17,687 bases of DNA from Bacteroidia bacterium (GCA_014376345.1 JACMRS010000060.1:1-17687), one strand, 5' to 3'; positions 7,602-17,175 are shown, counted from the stretch's first letter. Notes: generated by a model from the letters alone, not told the origin. A program made the numbers and translations.

Positions 7602-8213
7602 TTATAAAAAAAATAGCTTGTTGATAAATCCAATTATTGTATCAGGAGAAATTAGTGCTGTAAATACAATTCCAAATAATGCACCGAAGAAATGTACATC
7701 ATGACCAATATTATCAGTGCCTTTTTTTGACATGTAATTCGAGTAAATAAGATAAAGAATTCCGAAGACAATTGCAGGTACAGGAATAGCAAAATAAATA
7801 TTGATTTTTGCATACGGTTCGAACAGTACAAATGCAAATACTATTGCACTCGCAACTCCACTGGCACCAAGGGCTGCGTAGTTTTTGTCGTTCTTGTTTT
7901 TATAGTAAGTATAAAGACAAGAAACGGGCATAGAAAGTATTAAAAAAATAGTGTATAAAATAGTGCCAAATTCGGCAAATAAAAGTTGATATCTATGCTC
8001 AACAAAAGTACCAAAAGAATAAAACGCAATGAGGTTAACAATTAAGTGAGTGATGTCTGCATGTATGAATGCTGATGTAAAAAAACGATACCACTCTCTT
8101 CTCTCCTTTACTTCATAAGGAATAAAAAGTAACTTCTGTTTAAGGTTAATATTGTTAAAAGCCATAAAGCTTACAATACCAATGATCACGCAGAACACAA
8201 GAGTTATTGTCAT
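7602..8213 (-). CDS. Rhomboid family intramembrane serine protease
   Basis: The 203-residue protein is a minimal rhomboid: about six membrane helices (near residues 3-20, 55-72, 78-101, 113-131, 138-157, 172-192) and almost no extramembrane domain. The catalytic dyad is visible as Ser118 in GASG (116-119) and His174 in GHDVHFFGALFG. The helix-2 motif HxxxN (H56, N60) that stabilises the oxyanion site is present in FIHADITHLIVN, and WYRFFTSAF precedes it as in most rhomboids. It would cleave transmembrane segments of other membrane proteins in the cytoplasmic membrane; the substrate is unknown. The ATG is at 8211-8213. It stands alone, with 388 bp to the next gene downstream and 750 bp of empty sequence upstream. 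Confidence 0.92.
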   Translation of the reverse strand: MTITLVFCVIIGIVSFMAFNNINLKQKLLFIPYEVKERREWYRFFTSAFIHADITHLIVNLIAFYSFGTFVEHRYQLLFAEFGTILYTIFLILSMPVSCLYTYYKNKNDKNYAALGASGVASAIVFAFVLFEPYAKINIYFAIPVPAIVFGILYLIYSNYMSKKGTDNIGHDVHFFGALFGIVFTALISPDTIIGFINKLFFL

Positions 8214-8963
8214 GCTGTAAATGTAATAAATATTTTAATTTAATTGTCATAAATATTATTTTTTAAACGAGACAATTTCAAATGAATTTTTTTTTATTGA
8301 CGTATTAAACAACATTCTAAAATTTACATATCAGAATTAAAATATTAAATTCTGATATAAATTTAAATAAAAGTAAGCAGAAAAAATAAATTTCAATCAT
8401 CAATTTTATAAATAAACAATGAACACAAAAAGCAATTACTTCAAAAAAGTCAATAAAATCGATACTTACAGAGCATTGTCTGCTTTTTAAAATGTAACAG
8501 ATAAGAATGCGATTTAAAATTAAGACCTAGAAAATATTTTTAATCCTTCAATATTAATTAACGACTTTTTTGTTCAAATATTCGCTTTAAAAATAAAAAT
8601 TCAAGCAAAATTAAATTGAAGTGTATAAAATATTGAGCACCAAAAAATCAAGTAAAATTTAAAACAAAATATGAATATCAAATTACTAATTATGAAAAAA
8701 CACAAATCAAGCACCCAATTAAAAATTACAAATTGTAAATCATGAATTTAAAATATTACTAGCATTCATAATACTTTCAGAGGCTACATCAATAAAACAT
8801 TCCAAGTATATCTGCTTAAAATAAAACCGAAAATTTAATTAATGCATTAATTGAAATTAATGATTTAAACATTTAATTTTCTTTTCAAAATGAAAAAAAT
8901 CTTAACTACTATTTCAAAATTTTAATTATTTCAGTGCATCATAAATTATTTTTTTAAAAAATT
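8214..8963. other. 750-bp AT-rich gene-free spacer
   Basis: No coding frame of convincing length on either strand. A 23-codon plus-strand frame at 8419-8490 has no obvious ribosome site or partner. An 11-bp perfect inverted repeat (ATATCAGAATT/AATTCTGATAT) lies at 8328-8338 and 8348-8358, and a 16-bp perfect palindrome (AATTAATGCATTAATT) at 8837-8852. The stretch holds the 3' region of the large outer-membrane gene and the promoter region of the rhomboid gene, but no GC-rich terminator or clear promoter box was found. Confidence 0.5.
8328..8358. repeat. 11-bp inverted repeat upstream of the rhomboid gene
   Basis: The two perfect 11-bp arms are separated by 9 bp and lie about 115 bp upstream of the rhomboid start. 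It could be a regulator site or a weak terminator of the upstream minus-strand operon; no T-run follows on the minus strand. Confidence 0.4.
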
Positions 8964-11900
8964 TTAAAACACATAACGCGCTTCAACTCTTCCGGTGTGA
9001 ATTGCTTTTGAGATTTCAGATTTTCTTCCGTCGTAAGTTAAATTGAACTGTATGTTTTTAGATATTCTGGTTCCTACCGAAACATTCCAAACAAGGTTAG
9101 TACCGTTTTGTAAACCATTCAACATATCATAGGCTACAGGACTTAAACTGCTGCCCTTGTAATTTACTTTAATACGGCTAAACTTTAAATCAAGGCTTCC
9201 TTTAGAAACTACAAAATATCTAATCTGTGCGCCTGCTTCATGGTTATAAGCCCTCTCGCCTCCATATTCAGGTTTATTAATCCCTTCAAAATATTTGTAA
9301 AAAACACCGGTACGAATGTCTTTTTTACCCTGATAAAAAAGTTCAGGATTAAACATCCTGTAGTTGTAACTGTAATTTCTAGATGTAAAATATTCACTGA
9401 ACAATCCTTTATTTCCTGCTTCAACATTTGTATTCATACTCCAGCTTTTGCTAAAACCGATTCTTACCACAGCGTTCTGCTTTCTGTTTTCTCTGGTGTC
9501 AAATCCTCCTGTCAGATAAGTTTTTCCTTTAACAGTTTGAATGTTATGCTCAACTCCAAAATACGGATTGGCTCTGTTAAAAAAAGTCGTATGCTTTATT
9601 AATGAGTTCACAGAAATAAGTGCAGAGTCATTAATATTCAACTTTAAAGGATTCAGCAAAGTCTGTAAAGAGTTATCAGTTGTCTTCCTGTCTACCTTTA
9701 AAGAAGTTATCACATTAAATTTACTCAGTACTTTCCTTACGCCTTTTTTTTGCTGCCACGTTAATGGCGACTGCAATCTCACAGATTGATTAAATTCATT
9801 GGTATTGGATCTGATAAATTCATTTGTTGGAAGATAAACACGGATGTATTTTGCCTGATCACGGAAAGCAGAAATCTCAAATTCATTTAATTCTTCTACA
9901 CCATTTTCATTGTAATCATTCCATGCATAAACTCCATTACCTGCAGAAACCAATGCGTAACTGTATTGCAATTTTTGCTCGCGACCCGTACCAACCTGAT
10001 AATATGTATTCGAAGAAACAACTTGTTTTAAAGCAGTAACTTGGTATTCAATTCTCGATAAAACAGTGCGCTCAGGTAGTTGAGCAGCAGCTGTTCTTGC
10101 CTGATAATCCCTGGCTGATAATGTAAATAGCAAATTATTTGATGGCCTCTTTCCTTGTTGCTGAAGTGTTAAAGAAAAATTTACTGACTGTGATGCTTCA
10201 GTTAGTTTTTCAATCACAGGCAAAAAATCTAAACGATAAAATGCTTCAGTCTGATATTTAAATCGTCGTAACCCCTGCCTTTGCATGAATGCTTTTACCT
10301 GTCTGTAACTGTAACTCGAACTACCAAGTCCTGAATTTGTATCAGCTTTAAAAACACTTTGCTCTTGAGTATATATCAATCCCGCAGTACGGTCTTCAAT
10401 TGTTCTTGTAATTCCGGCAATATATTTACTGTATTTATTTTTAAAATTAATGGTTTGCTTTTCTCCGGTTTGCTGAAGTTCAGCTGCCAGACTTAAAGTA
10501 TAATTTTTATAATTTCCCTGGGCCAAAACTGAATGGCGGCTTCCTTTAAATACTTCTCCTTTAGTATAATATCCAAAAGCATAATTTAAACTGTAATATT
10601 TTTCATGGACAAGACTTGTCTTATAACCTAATATATTTTCTGTAAGAGGCGGACGCTGAGCACTCGGATTTGAAAGTGTTCTGTTCCAGCTTCTTTCAAA
10701 TTCAACATTTCTGTATCTTTCAATATATTTAAAATCGGCACTAGTATATTCTGCGTTAACAGTATTGGTAAGAGTAATTAAATTGTTGCGCTTTAACTTT
10801 TGTTTATCAGTAATATTTAAAGTGGCAGCAAGCCCATTGTCATCATTTTTATCGAGCAACGAATAGGTGTTTTTATCATAATCAGTTCCTGCAATTTCGG
10901 CATTTACAAGCGTGGTTTTTGTTGCCTGCATATCAATACCAACAGTAAGCATCTGCATGCGTTTAGGAGAAACAAGTTTTGTAATCGGCTCATAATTTCC
11001 TTGTGGCACACCTGCTACAGGAAACACAAAACGGTACACTTTTCCATTCGTAGCAGAAGCCACATTAATGTAATTGCCCATGCCTTCGCCAACATAAGAA
11101 AAACTTACAGCGTAAAAAAACGAATCACTGGCGGCATTGTCTGTCTGCACATAATAAGAGAAACCAAGGCTATCCGTTTTTCGGTACATCACCCTATCAG
11201 ATTGAAAAGTATTGAATCTGATTTCATTCGTAATGAAGGCATCTTTATCTCCGGCATTTTCTAAAATAGTTTGAACAGAACTTAAATTACTAGTGTCTGT
11301 TGGTTGTGCTTTATTGTCTTGCTCAGTATAATAATTAACTCTGATCTTAGTTTTACCTAGATCAAATTTCTCTCCTGCATGTGCAACAGAACGCGCATAA
11401 TTGCGGTCGCTATATTGAAATTCTACTATTATACGGCTGTATCTGTTAATTAAACGTTTTGGCATAAAAACAATCTGGCCGGTATTGTAATCTATCGTAT
11501 AATCAAACTGCTGTCCTCTGGTTAATTTTTCACCATCCAGATAAACTGATTCTGTACCTGATATTAATATAATGTATGTTTCATTATTTGCTCCGGACAA
11601 ACGGTATGGACCTTGATTTGCTTCCTGACCTTGAATTTCATTTCTTGCAAAACGCCCCCTGGATACTGCTGCTTCTGCCTGAGAATAATGCTTTCCATAT
11701 TTTCCTAATTTGCCCATGTGAGCAAGTTGCAGTCCACGTGATTTTTTATAATAGTTCATAAAGTATGAACCTGAGGGACGTTGCATCAGAAAATCTCCTA
11801 CAGTTAACATGCTACTATCTTTTGAGAGGGTAATAAAAACTTTATCAAAATCCTGAAGCTGCTGAGTATTTCCTTCTGGTTGAATAGGATTATTTTCATC

Positions 11901-12458
11901 AGATATAGCGGCAAGAACATCAATTTCTTTCCCTAATTTACCACTAAGCCGCAGATTCAGATTTGAATTAAGAACAACATCCTGATTATTTCCAACACCG
12001 ATACCACGGGAAATATTTCCATCTACATTGAGTCCGGAATTCTGAAACAGAGATCCATTCTGATCGGGGTTATTTAAATTGTAATTGTAGTATTTGTAAT
12101 TATCATTCAGCTCGGGTTCAATTAACCAGATAGATTTATGCCTGTGCAACAATGTCATTTTAAATTGCACAACCCGGTAATACACAGTTACGGAGCTATC
12201 AAATAAACTTGCAAGAGGAATTAAAGATGAACGGGAATGACTGATTACAAAGTCTTTTCCTTCTTTTTGCAAAACACCATTACTGTATATTTTAACAGAG
12301 CCAATAATTACAGGTAGTGAATCGAGTTTAACAGTATCTTTTCCAAACCGGAAAGTTTTTAAACGTAAAGGCGACTCATTCTGCGCGGAAATTTGCAGAC
12401 ATAACAGTGTCATTAAAATTAATAATACCGGTATATGTTTATTTCTCGCTGCAGGCAT
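8964..12458 (-). CDS. Large outer-membrane beta-barrel protein, SprA-like motifs, function unknown
   Basis: The 1164-residue protein starts at the ATG at 12456-12458. This start gives a clean signal peptide (MPAARNKHIPVLLILMTLLC, then LQISAQ) and has AAGGA about ten bases upstream; an in-frame ATG at 12554 would lie inside the upstream gene and bury the signal peptide. Recognisable segments are SGKLGKEIDVLAAISDENN, then IQPEGNTQQLQDFDK (residues 192-206), and YTIDYNTGQIVF (320-331), a pattern I know from Bacteroidota outer-membrane proteins related in layout to SprA. DYNENGVEELNE at 848-859 resembles an EF-hand calcium loop. The remainder is rich in alternating aromatic/polar beta-strands and the chain ends in ARYVF, a typical BAM-recognised terminal Phe. 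It follows the histidine kinase by 13 bp, so the two are probably co-transcribed. It is much shorter than SprA, and its role is unknown. Confidence 0.8.
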   Translation of the reverse strand: MPAARNKHIPVLLILMTLLCLQISAQNESPLRLKTFRFGKDTVKLDSLPVIIGSVKIYSNGVLQKEGKDFVISHSRSSLIPLASLFDSSVTVYYRVVQFKMTLLHRHKSIWLIEPELNDNYKYYNYNLNNPDQNGSLFQNSGLNVDGNISRGIGVGNNQDVVLNSNLNLRLSGKLGKEIDVLAAISDENNPIQPEGNTQQLQDFDKVFITLSKDSSMLTVGDFLMQRPSGSYFMNYYKKSRGLQLAHMGKLGKYGKHYSQAEAAVSRGRFARNEIQGQEANQGPYRLSGANNETYIILISGTESVYLDGEKLTRGQQFDYTIDYNTGQIVFMPKRLINRYSRIIVEFQYSDRNYARSVAHAGEKFDLGKTKIRVNYYTEQDNKAQPTDTSNLSSVQTILENAGDKDAFITNEIRFNTFQSDRVMYRKTDSLGFSYYVQTDNAASDSFFYAVSFSYVGEGMGNYINVASATNGKVYRFVFPVAGVPQGNYEPITKLVSPKRMQMLTVGIDMQATKTTLVNAEIAGTDYDKNTYSLLDKNDDNGLAATLNITDKQKLKRNNLITLTNTVNAEYTSADFKYIERYRNVEFERSWNRTLSNPSAQRPPLTENILGYKTSLVHEKYYSLNYAFGYYTKGEVFKGSRHSVLAQGNYKNYTLSLAAELQQTGEKQTINFKNKYSKYIAGITRTIEDRTAGLIYTQEQSVFKADTNSGLGSSSYSYRQVKAFMQRQGLRRFKYQTEAFYRLDFLPVIEKLTEASQSVNFSLTLQQQGKRPSNNLLFTLSARDYQARTAAAQLPERTVLSRIEYQVTALKQVVSSNTYYQVGTGREQKLQYSYALVSAGNGVYAWNDYNENGVEELNEFEISAFRDQAKYIRVYLPTNEFIRSNTNEFNQSVRLQSPLTWQQKKGVRKVLSKFNVITSLKVDRKTTDNSLQTLLNPLKLNINDSALISVNSLIKHTTFFNRANPYFGVEHNIQTVKGKTYLTGGFDTRENRKQNAVVRIGFSKSWSMNTNVEAGNKGLFSEYFTSRNYSYNYRMFNPELFYQGKKDIRTGVFYKYFEGINKPEYGGERAYNHEAGAQIRYFVVSKGSLDLKFSRIKVNYKGSSLSPVAYDMLNGLQNGTNLVWNVSVGTRISKNIQFNLTYDGRKSEISKAIHTGRVEARYVF

Positions 12459-12471
12459 TTCTAATAAATCC

Positions 12472-15400
12472 TTATGAAAAAGGAATGCTGATATAAAAAG
12501 TTGCGCCATTTCCCGCGACACTTTCAAACCACATATTACCCTGTAAGGATTCAATTATTTTTTTACTCATTGCAAGTCCAAGGCCCATGCCGGATGTTTT
12601 AGTACTGAAATTTGGACTGAATATCTTCTCTTTTAATTCGTCTGCTATTCCTGAACCGTTATCTTTAAACGCAATCACAGCCATATTATTTTGCAATAAA
12701 ACTGTCACATTTACGCTGCAATGATGGCCTGAGATACAAGCTTGTTGCGCATTTTTAAATATATTAGTAAAGACACGCTGCAACTGAACCTTATCTACAT
12801 TTACTTCAACTTCTGGAATGTTTTCTTCTGATATAATTTCAAAATCTTTTTCCCGTTCAAACAGACTGATGGATTCATTTAATAAATCTGAAAGTTTGAA
12901 TGACTGCATTTTAGCATCCGGCATTTTTGCAAATGAAGAAAACTCTTCAGCCATTTTAGAAAGCGCATCTATCTGATTAATAAGTACTGTACATACATTT
13001 TTAAAAGTTTCATCCATTCCTTCATCTTGTCTTGCCCATGCAAGTTGAAGGTATTGAATATTAAGTTTCATGGGAGTAAGTGGATTTTTAATCTCATGAG
13101 CAACTTGTTTTGCCATTTCACGCCATGCACCTTCCCTTTCTGAACGCGCAAGCTTTTCTGTACTCGACTCTAATTCTTTTATCATCAGATTGTATTGAGA
13201 AACAAGCTGTCCGATTTCATCATTCTGATTCCAGACTACAGGTTGATTCTGACTTCCGAGTTTGAACTGAGAAATTCTTCTGATCATTAATTGCAATGGT
13301 CTTGTCAGTGCATTACTAATAGCTGTTGCAATTAAAAATGTAAATAACAACAAGAGTGTAAAGACATTTAAAAGGCTGCCAAGGTATTTTGAAAACTCAT
13401 TATTCAGATCAAAAGATTTAGAAAAATATGGCAGGTTAACATATCCTACAAGTCTGTGACGGCTGTCAAATAAGGCATTGTACATGCTTAGATAGCTTAG
13501 TTTACCAATACGTTCTGATTGTTTGAATGAGAATCTGTTATTTTTTGAAAGTTCAAAATAAGCCTTCGGATGCATTACAGTACTCAGCAATCCGTCAATA
13601 TAAACACGTGTGTTAGTGGCTTCTGTAAGTCGGCCTGAAGTGTTAAAAACATTAATATCAACCTCGTGAGTATTAGAAAGATGCTTTATTAAAAGGTCCT
13701 CATTACTAACATTATTAGTATTAAGATTTTCTTCAAGTTCACTCACTATCAGTGCCATTTTTTTATCCAGTTCTGCTTCTTGCCTCTCATTAAAAGTGCG
13801 GTTTACATTGCTGAGTGTAAAATAAATAATAGCACTAAAACAGAAAAAAACCAGGGCAAATAATGCCATTCTGATTTTTGCTCCGAGAAAAAGTCTTTTT
13901 AAATTAACAAGATTGAAGTTTTTCTGTAAAAAATAATTAATTCCGCTAGCCGATTTAGACTCATTGAAACGGTGAAGGAAAGTTGAAAAAATATACAGAA
14001 ATAAAAACCAGATTCCGGTAAGGCTGAGATAAAACAAGGCAAGAAATGAAAATATATGAAAGTTCTGACGGAAGTCTCTGGATTTTTTAGCTACAATAAG
14101 TTTTGTATTAGCATCTACTTTTTCTACAAGATACGAGTAACCTTCCTCATCATAAATTGCAGCATCGGGCAGGTTGTTGAATGAACTGCTTTTACCAAGT
14201 CTGCCGGGAAAACTGCCCAATCCCTTAACCAATTCGTTATTGACATAAATAGCATAAGAATAATCTCTGATCTGTCTTTTATCATCATCAGTTTCAAAAA
14301 AATCCTCAAAGAAATATTCACTCGAACGTATTTTTGGTTTTAGAAGAATAAAAACATGACCATAAACAATTTTAGCAGGACAGATTTCATATTTTGCTAC
14401 ATAGCCTCCCAAATAAGATACGTCTTTAATAAAAAGGAAATAGTTGCTGATACTTCTTCTGTTTGCCGAATTATAAAGATTATTAATATTTGTATAACTG
14501 AGCGTATTGGCTGTGATATCATTGCCGCATGAATCGTAACGCATCAACTGAACATCAAAATTTTTGAGGTATCTGCTGAAATATTTGTATTTCAGATTCT
14601 GTTCAAGATCATTGTGATCGGTGTTGTTTGAATAAAAGAACCTGTTAATGGCATTTGAAGCAATTAATTCATTTTCAGCTTCAGCAAGACTGGTTTCATT
14701 TTCAATATTCTGATTATTGATAATCTTATTTGCAAACAGTTTCCTGAATTCATTTTCTTTGGTAACTATGTGCTGGTTGAGAGCAACTGCCAGAAAACCA
14801 CAGGTGATTACAAGAGATAAAATGTAGTTTTTTGTTTCAAGAGATTTAGGAAATCCCAGTAACACCAACTGGAACAATGACATAATACACAAACAAACAA
14901 TTAAAAAACCATTTGCCATGTTTAAATAAAAACAGACACACCCTAATATGGCAAAAACAATAACAGCTATTGGTAAAAATATTCTGAATGCCCCTTTAAC
15001 AGGAATGATTCTTGAAATAATTCTGCAGCTTAAAGCTGAAATCATGAACAAACCAAAAATGGCTAACATTGAAATTATTGTATAAAAATTAATTTCACTG
15101 ATCTCATTAAAGTCAAAATTTATTGTAGAATTTAAAACCAGCATTCTAATCAGAGAAATGAACAGAAAGTAATTTAGCGAAAATATTGCAAGGGCAATTA
15201 AAGTAAAAAAGAAAGGTACTATTTTTTGATTTTCGGAAATCATTTCAATGTTATACTTTTCTACAACCCACCATTTTAATAATTGCAAAGAACAGATAAT
15301 AAATAAAATAAATGCCAGAAGCTGTCCAAGTGAAGGCAGAAAATCTGAAAGTGCAGCCAGCTCGGGTGTAAATAATCTGAAGTTGAAAAAATCTCTGAAA

Positions 15401-16149
15401 GCAAGTTTCAAACAAATACAAGCAGAGATAACCATAATCAGTAACAGTATGCCGGTTCCGGCTATTTTCCAGGATCTTAGTTTTTTCCCTTCAGAAAGTC
15501 TGTAAACAAATACCAGATAAAAACAAATGCCAATAAAATAAAAAAAGTACGGAATAGAGCCCGTTGGAACCGGAGCAGGTGAAGAACAATAAAAAACAAT
15601 TTTGCCATTTTCAATTACAGGCAAGGTAGCATCATTTTCAGGTTTTAAACTGATATCTACCGATTGCGGCAGATCGTAATCTTTAGAAAAACCGGATTCA
15701 AAATATTCACCTGAATTAATATACCTGTTATATATTGTGTGAAGCAGATAATAAACTTTGTTTCCTGATTTTTTAGATATTACCCTATAAACATTATTGC
15801 GGCTTTGTACATATTCAATAGATCCCGGTTTTACATCAACAGGGTCGAAATCAATTTTATTACTCGACCAGTATAAAAGAGAATCATTTTCATAAACCAA
15901 AAGCGAAAATTTCTTTCCACCTTCTCTTAAAGAATTTATTTCAGGTACACCGCTTTTGTATTCTGCAATTGCTTTATCAAGTATTTTAATCTGAACTTTC
16001 AGAGTTTCCTCAAGTCGAGTACCAATTTTAGCAGCGGCCCATTGTTTATCTCTTACTTTGCCGGGAATAATTATTTCCAGTGCTGCCCCTGTTATCAAGA
16101 AAACAAGTGCAATTACAAGGCTGCGGTATATTGCTGCTTTGCTGCTCAA
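12472..16149 (-). CDS. Multi-membrane-span sensor histidine kinase, NtrY-like
   Basis: The 1225-residue kinase has about 12 membrane helices: one at 8-28, eight between about 199 and 458, and others near 697-722, 760-783 and 922-945. Loops of about 170, 240 and 140 residues lie between them and probably sense an envelope signal. HAMP follows at about 945-995. The kinase core is complete: His1018 in HEIKNP, N-box with N1129 and N1133, DNGSG at 1163-1167 and GMGLGLA at 1187-1193. The wording around the H-box (WREMAKQVAHEIKNPLTPMK) is NtrY-type. Translation must start at TTG (16147-16149), because the next codons upstream are LTA-type non-starts followed by TAA; the TTG overlaps the hldD stop by four bases. 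No receiver domain or adjacent response regulator is present, so the partner lies elsewhere. The signal is unknown. Confidence 0.9.
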   Translation of the reverse strand: MSSKAAIYRSLVIALVFLITGAALEIIIPGKVRDKQWAAAKIGTRLEETLKVQIKILDKAIAEYKSGVPEINSLREGGKKFSLLVYENDSLLYWSSNKIDFDPVDVKPGSIEYVQSRNNVYRVISKKSGNKVYYLLHTIYNRYINSGEYFESGFSKDYDLPQSVDISLKPENDATLPVIENGKIVFYCSSPAPVPTGSIPYFFYFIGICFYLVFVYRLSEGKKLRSWKIAGTGILLLIMVISACICLKLAFRDFFNFRLFTPELAALSDFLPSLGQLLAFILFIICSLQLLKWWVVEKYNIEMISENQKIVPFFFTLIALAIFSLNYFLFISLIRMLVLNSTINFDFNEISEINFYTIISMLAIFGLFMISALSCRIISRIIPVKGAFRIFLPIAVIVFAILGCVCFYLNMANGFLIVCLCIMSLFQLVLLGFPKSLETKNYILSLVITCGFLAVALNQHIVTKENEFRKLFANKIINNQNIENETSLAEAENELIASNAINRFFYSNNTDHNDLEQNLKYKYFSRYLKNFDVQLMRYDSCGNDITANTLSYTNINNLYNSANRRSISNYFLFIKDVSYLGGYVAKYEICPAKIVYGHVFILLKPKIRSSEYFFEDFFETDDDKRQIRDYSYAIYVNNELVKGLGSFPGRLGKSSSFNNLPDAAIYDEEGYSYLVEKVDANTKLIVAKKSRDFRQNFHIFSFLALFYLSLTGIWFLFLYIFSTFLHRFNESKSASGINYFLQKNFNLVNLKRLFLGAKIRMALFALVFFCFSAIIYFTLSNVNRTFNERQEAELDKKMALIVSELEENLNTNNVSNEDLLIKHLSNTHEVDINVFNTSGRLTEATNTRVYIDGLLSTVMHPKAYFELSKNNRFSFKQSERIGKLSYLSMYNALFDSRHRLVGYVNLPYFSKSFDLNNEFSKYLGSLLNVFTLLLLFTFLIATAISNALTRPLQLMIRRISQFKLGSQNQPVVWNQNDEIGQLVSQYNLMIKELESSTEKLARSEREGAWREMAKQVAHEIKNPLTPMKLNIQYLQLAWARQDEGMDETFKNVCTVLINQIDALSKMAEEFSSFAKMPDAKMQSFKLSDLLNESISLFEREKDFEIISEENIPEVEVNVDKVQLQRVFTNIFKNAQQACISGHHCSVNVTVLLQNNMAVIAFKDNGSGIADELKEKIFSPNFSTKTSGMGLGLAMSKKIIESLQGNMWFESVAGNGATFYISIPFS

Positions 16150-17111
16150 TAGTAACTTTTATTATTCAGATAGTTTTTAACATAGTCGGATACACCTTCT
16201 TCCAGAGTATGAAAGGGTTTATTATAACCCTGATTCGCAATTTTTTCCATACTTGCTTCAGTAAAATACTGATATTTATCTCTGATATCTGCCGGAGTAT
16301 CGATGTATTCGATATCAGGCTTTTTATCAAGTGCTGAAAACACAGAATTAGCCAGATCATTAAAAGTACGGGCAGTTCCCGATCCCAGATTATAAATTCC
16401 CGAACCTTTGCGGTGGTGTAGCCAGAAATAAAGCACTTCTACAACATCTTTAACATAAATAAAATCGCGTTTCTGACCGCCATTTTCAAAATCCGGTCTG
16501 TGCGATTTGAAAAGTTTCAGCTTACCTGTTTCTTTAATCTGCTTGGTTGCATGCATCATTACAGAACCCATTCGTCCTTTATGATATTCATTCGGACCAT
16601 AAACATTGAAGAATTTCAAACCTACCCAGAAATAAGGTTTCTTTTCCTGAACTATTGCCCATTTATCAAATTCATTTTTGCTATCACCATAAGGATTAAG
16701 TGGTTTTAAAAGATGAATTAACGATTCATTGTCTTCAAATCCATTTTCACCCAAACCATAAGTTGCTGCTGAAGAGGCATAAACAAAGGGAATACCTTCT
16801 TCAATACAAATATTCCATAGGGTTCTGGTATATTCAACATTTAGTTTTTCGAGAACAGAATAGTCAAATTCAGCTGTATCGGTACGAGCTCCGATATGAT
16901 AAATAAACTGCACCTGATTGGCATTTGATTTAAGCCATTCAAATAAATTTTCTCGTTCAACAAGCCCTGTATAAAGCTTTCCTTCATAGTTTGCTTTTTT
17001 ATTCTGATGTGAAAAATCATCAACAAGAACAAGGTCATTATACCCTTCTTTATTAAGCTTTGATACAAGACAGCTCCCTATAAATCCTGCGGCTCCGGTA
17101 ATTACGATCAT
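16146..17111 (-). CDS. hldD: ADP-L-glycero-D-manno-heptose 6-epimerase
   Basis: This enzyme converts ADP-D-glycero-beta-D-manno-heptose to the L-glycero form, the last step in making the heptose donor for lipopolysaccharide core or other surface glycans; it acts in the cytoplasm with bound NADP. The 321-residue protein is an extended short-chain dehydrogenase. It shows GAAGFIG at residues 6-12, the YASSAATYG segment at 111-119, catalytic Tyr141 and Lys145 in NPYGDSKNEFDKW, and GPNEYHKGRM at 172-181, whose Lys178 corresponds to the catalytic lysine of E. coli HldD. That last motif separates it from GalE-type epimerases. It is the first gene of the minus-strand unit, with its own promoter box at 17128-17135. 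Other heptose genes are not in the window. Confidence 0.94.
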   Translation of the reverse strand: MIVITGAAGFIGSCLVSKLNKEGYNDLVLVDDFSHQNKKANYEGKLYTGLVERENLFEWLKSNANQVQFIYHIGARTDTAEFDYSVLEKLNVEYTRTLWNICIEEGIPFVYASSAATYGLGENGFEDNESLIHLLKPLNPYGDSKNEFDKWAIVQEKKPYFWVGLKFFNVYGPNEYHKGRMGSVMMHATKQIKETGKLKLFKSHRPDFENGGQKRDFIYVKDVVEVLYFWLHHRKGSGIYNLGSGTARTFNDLANSVFSALDKKPDIEYIDTPADIRDKYQYFTEASMEKIANQGYNKPFHTLEEGVSDYVKNYLNNKSYY

Positions 17112-17127
17112 AATCTGATATAAGTTC

Positions 17128-17135
17128 CAAAATTA
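17128..17135 (-). promoter_or_regulatory. -7 box (TAATTTTG) for the hldD unit
   Basis: On the minus strand this reads TAATTTTG, a full match to TAnnTTTG, 16 bases upstream of the hldD ATG. It would give a leader of about ten bases. No clear -33 TTTG element is seen. Confidence 0.55.
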
Positions 17136-17149
17136 AAGTTAATTTCTAA

Positions 17150-17157
17150 TAACTTTG
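17150..17157 (+). promoter_or_regulatory. -7 box (TAACTTTG) for the tetrahydropterin synthase gene
   Basis: This is a full match to TAnnTTTG, with 18 bases between it and the ATG at 17176. Together with the minus-strand box at 17128-17135 it makes a compact divergent promoter in which the two boxes are 14 bp apart. Confidence 0.6.
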
Positions 17158-17175
17158 CACCGTCTTCTTAATAAA

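Noticed and set aside
8419..8490. 23-codon plus-strand frame (MNTKSNYFKKVNKIDTYRAL...)
   Set aside because: Too short to support, with no recognisable promoter, ribosome site or neighbour; noted only in the spacer entry.
12459..12554. Longer N-terminus for the outer-membrane protein starting at 12554
   Set aside because: It would overlap the kinase coding end by 83 bp and place 32 residues before the signal peptide; the ATG at 12458 has a better ribosome site.
16700..17068. Frames of about 70 codons within hldD on both strands
   Set aside because: Shadows of the well-supported hldD frame.
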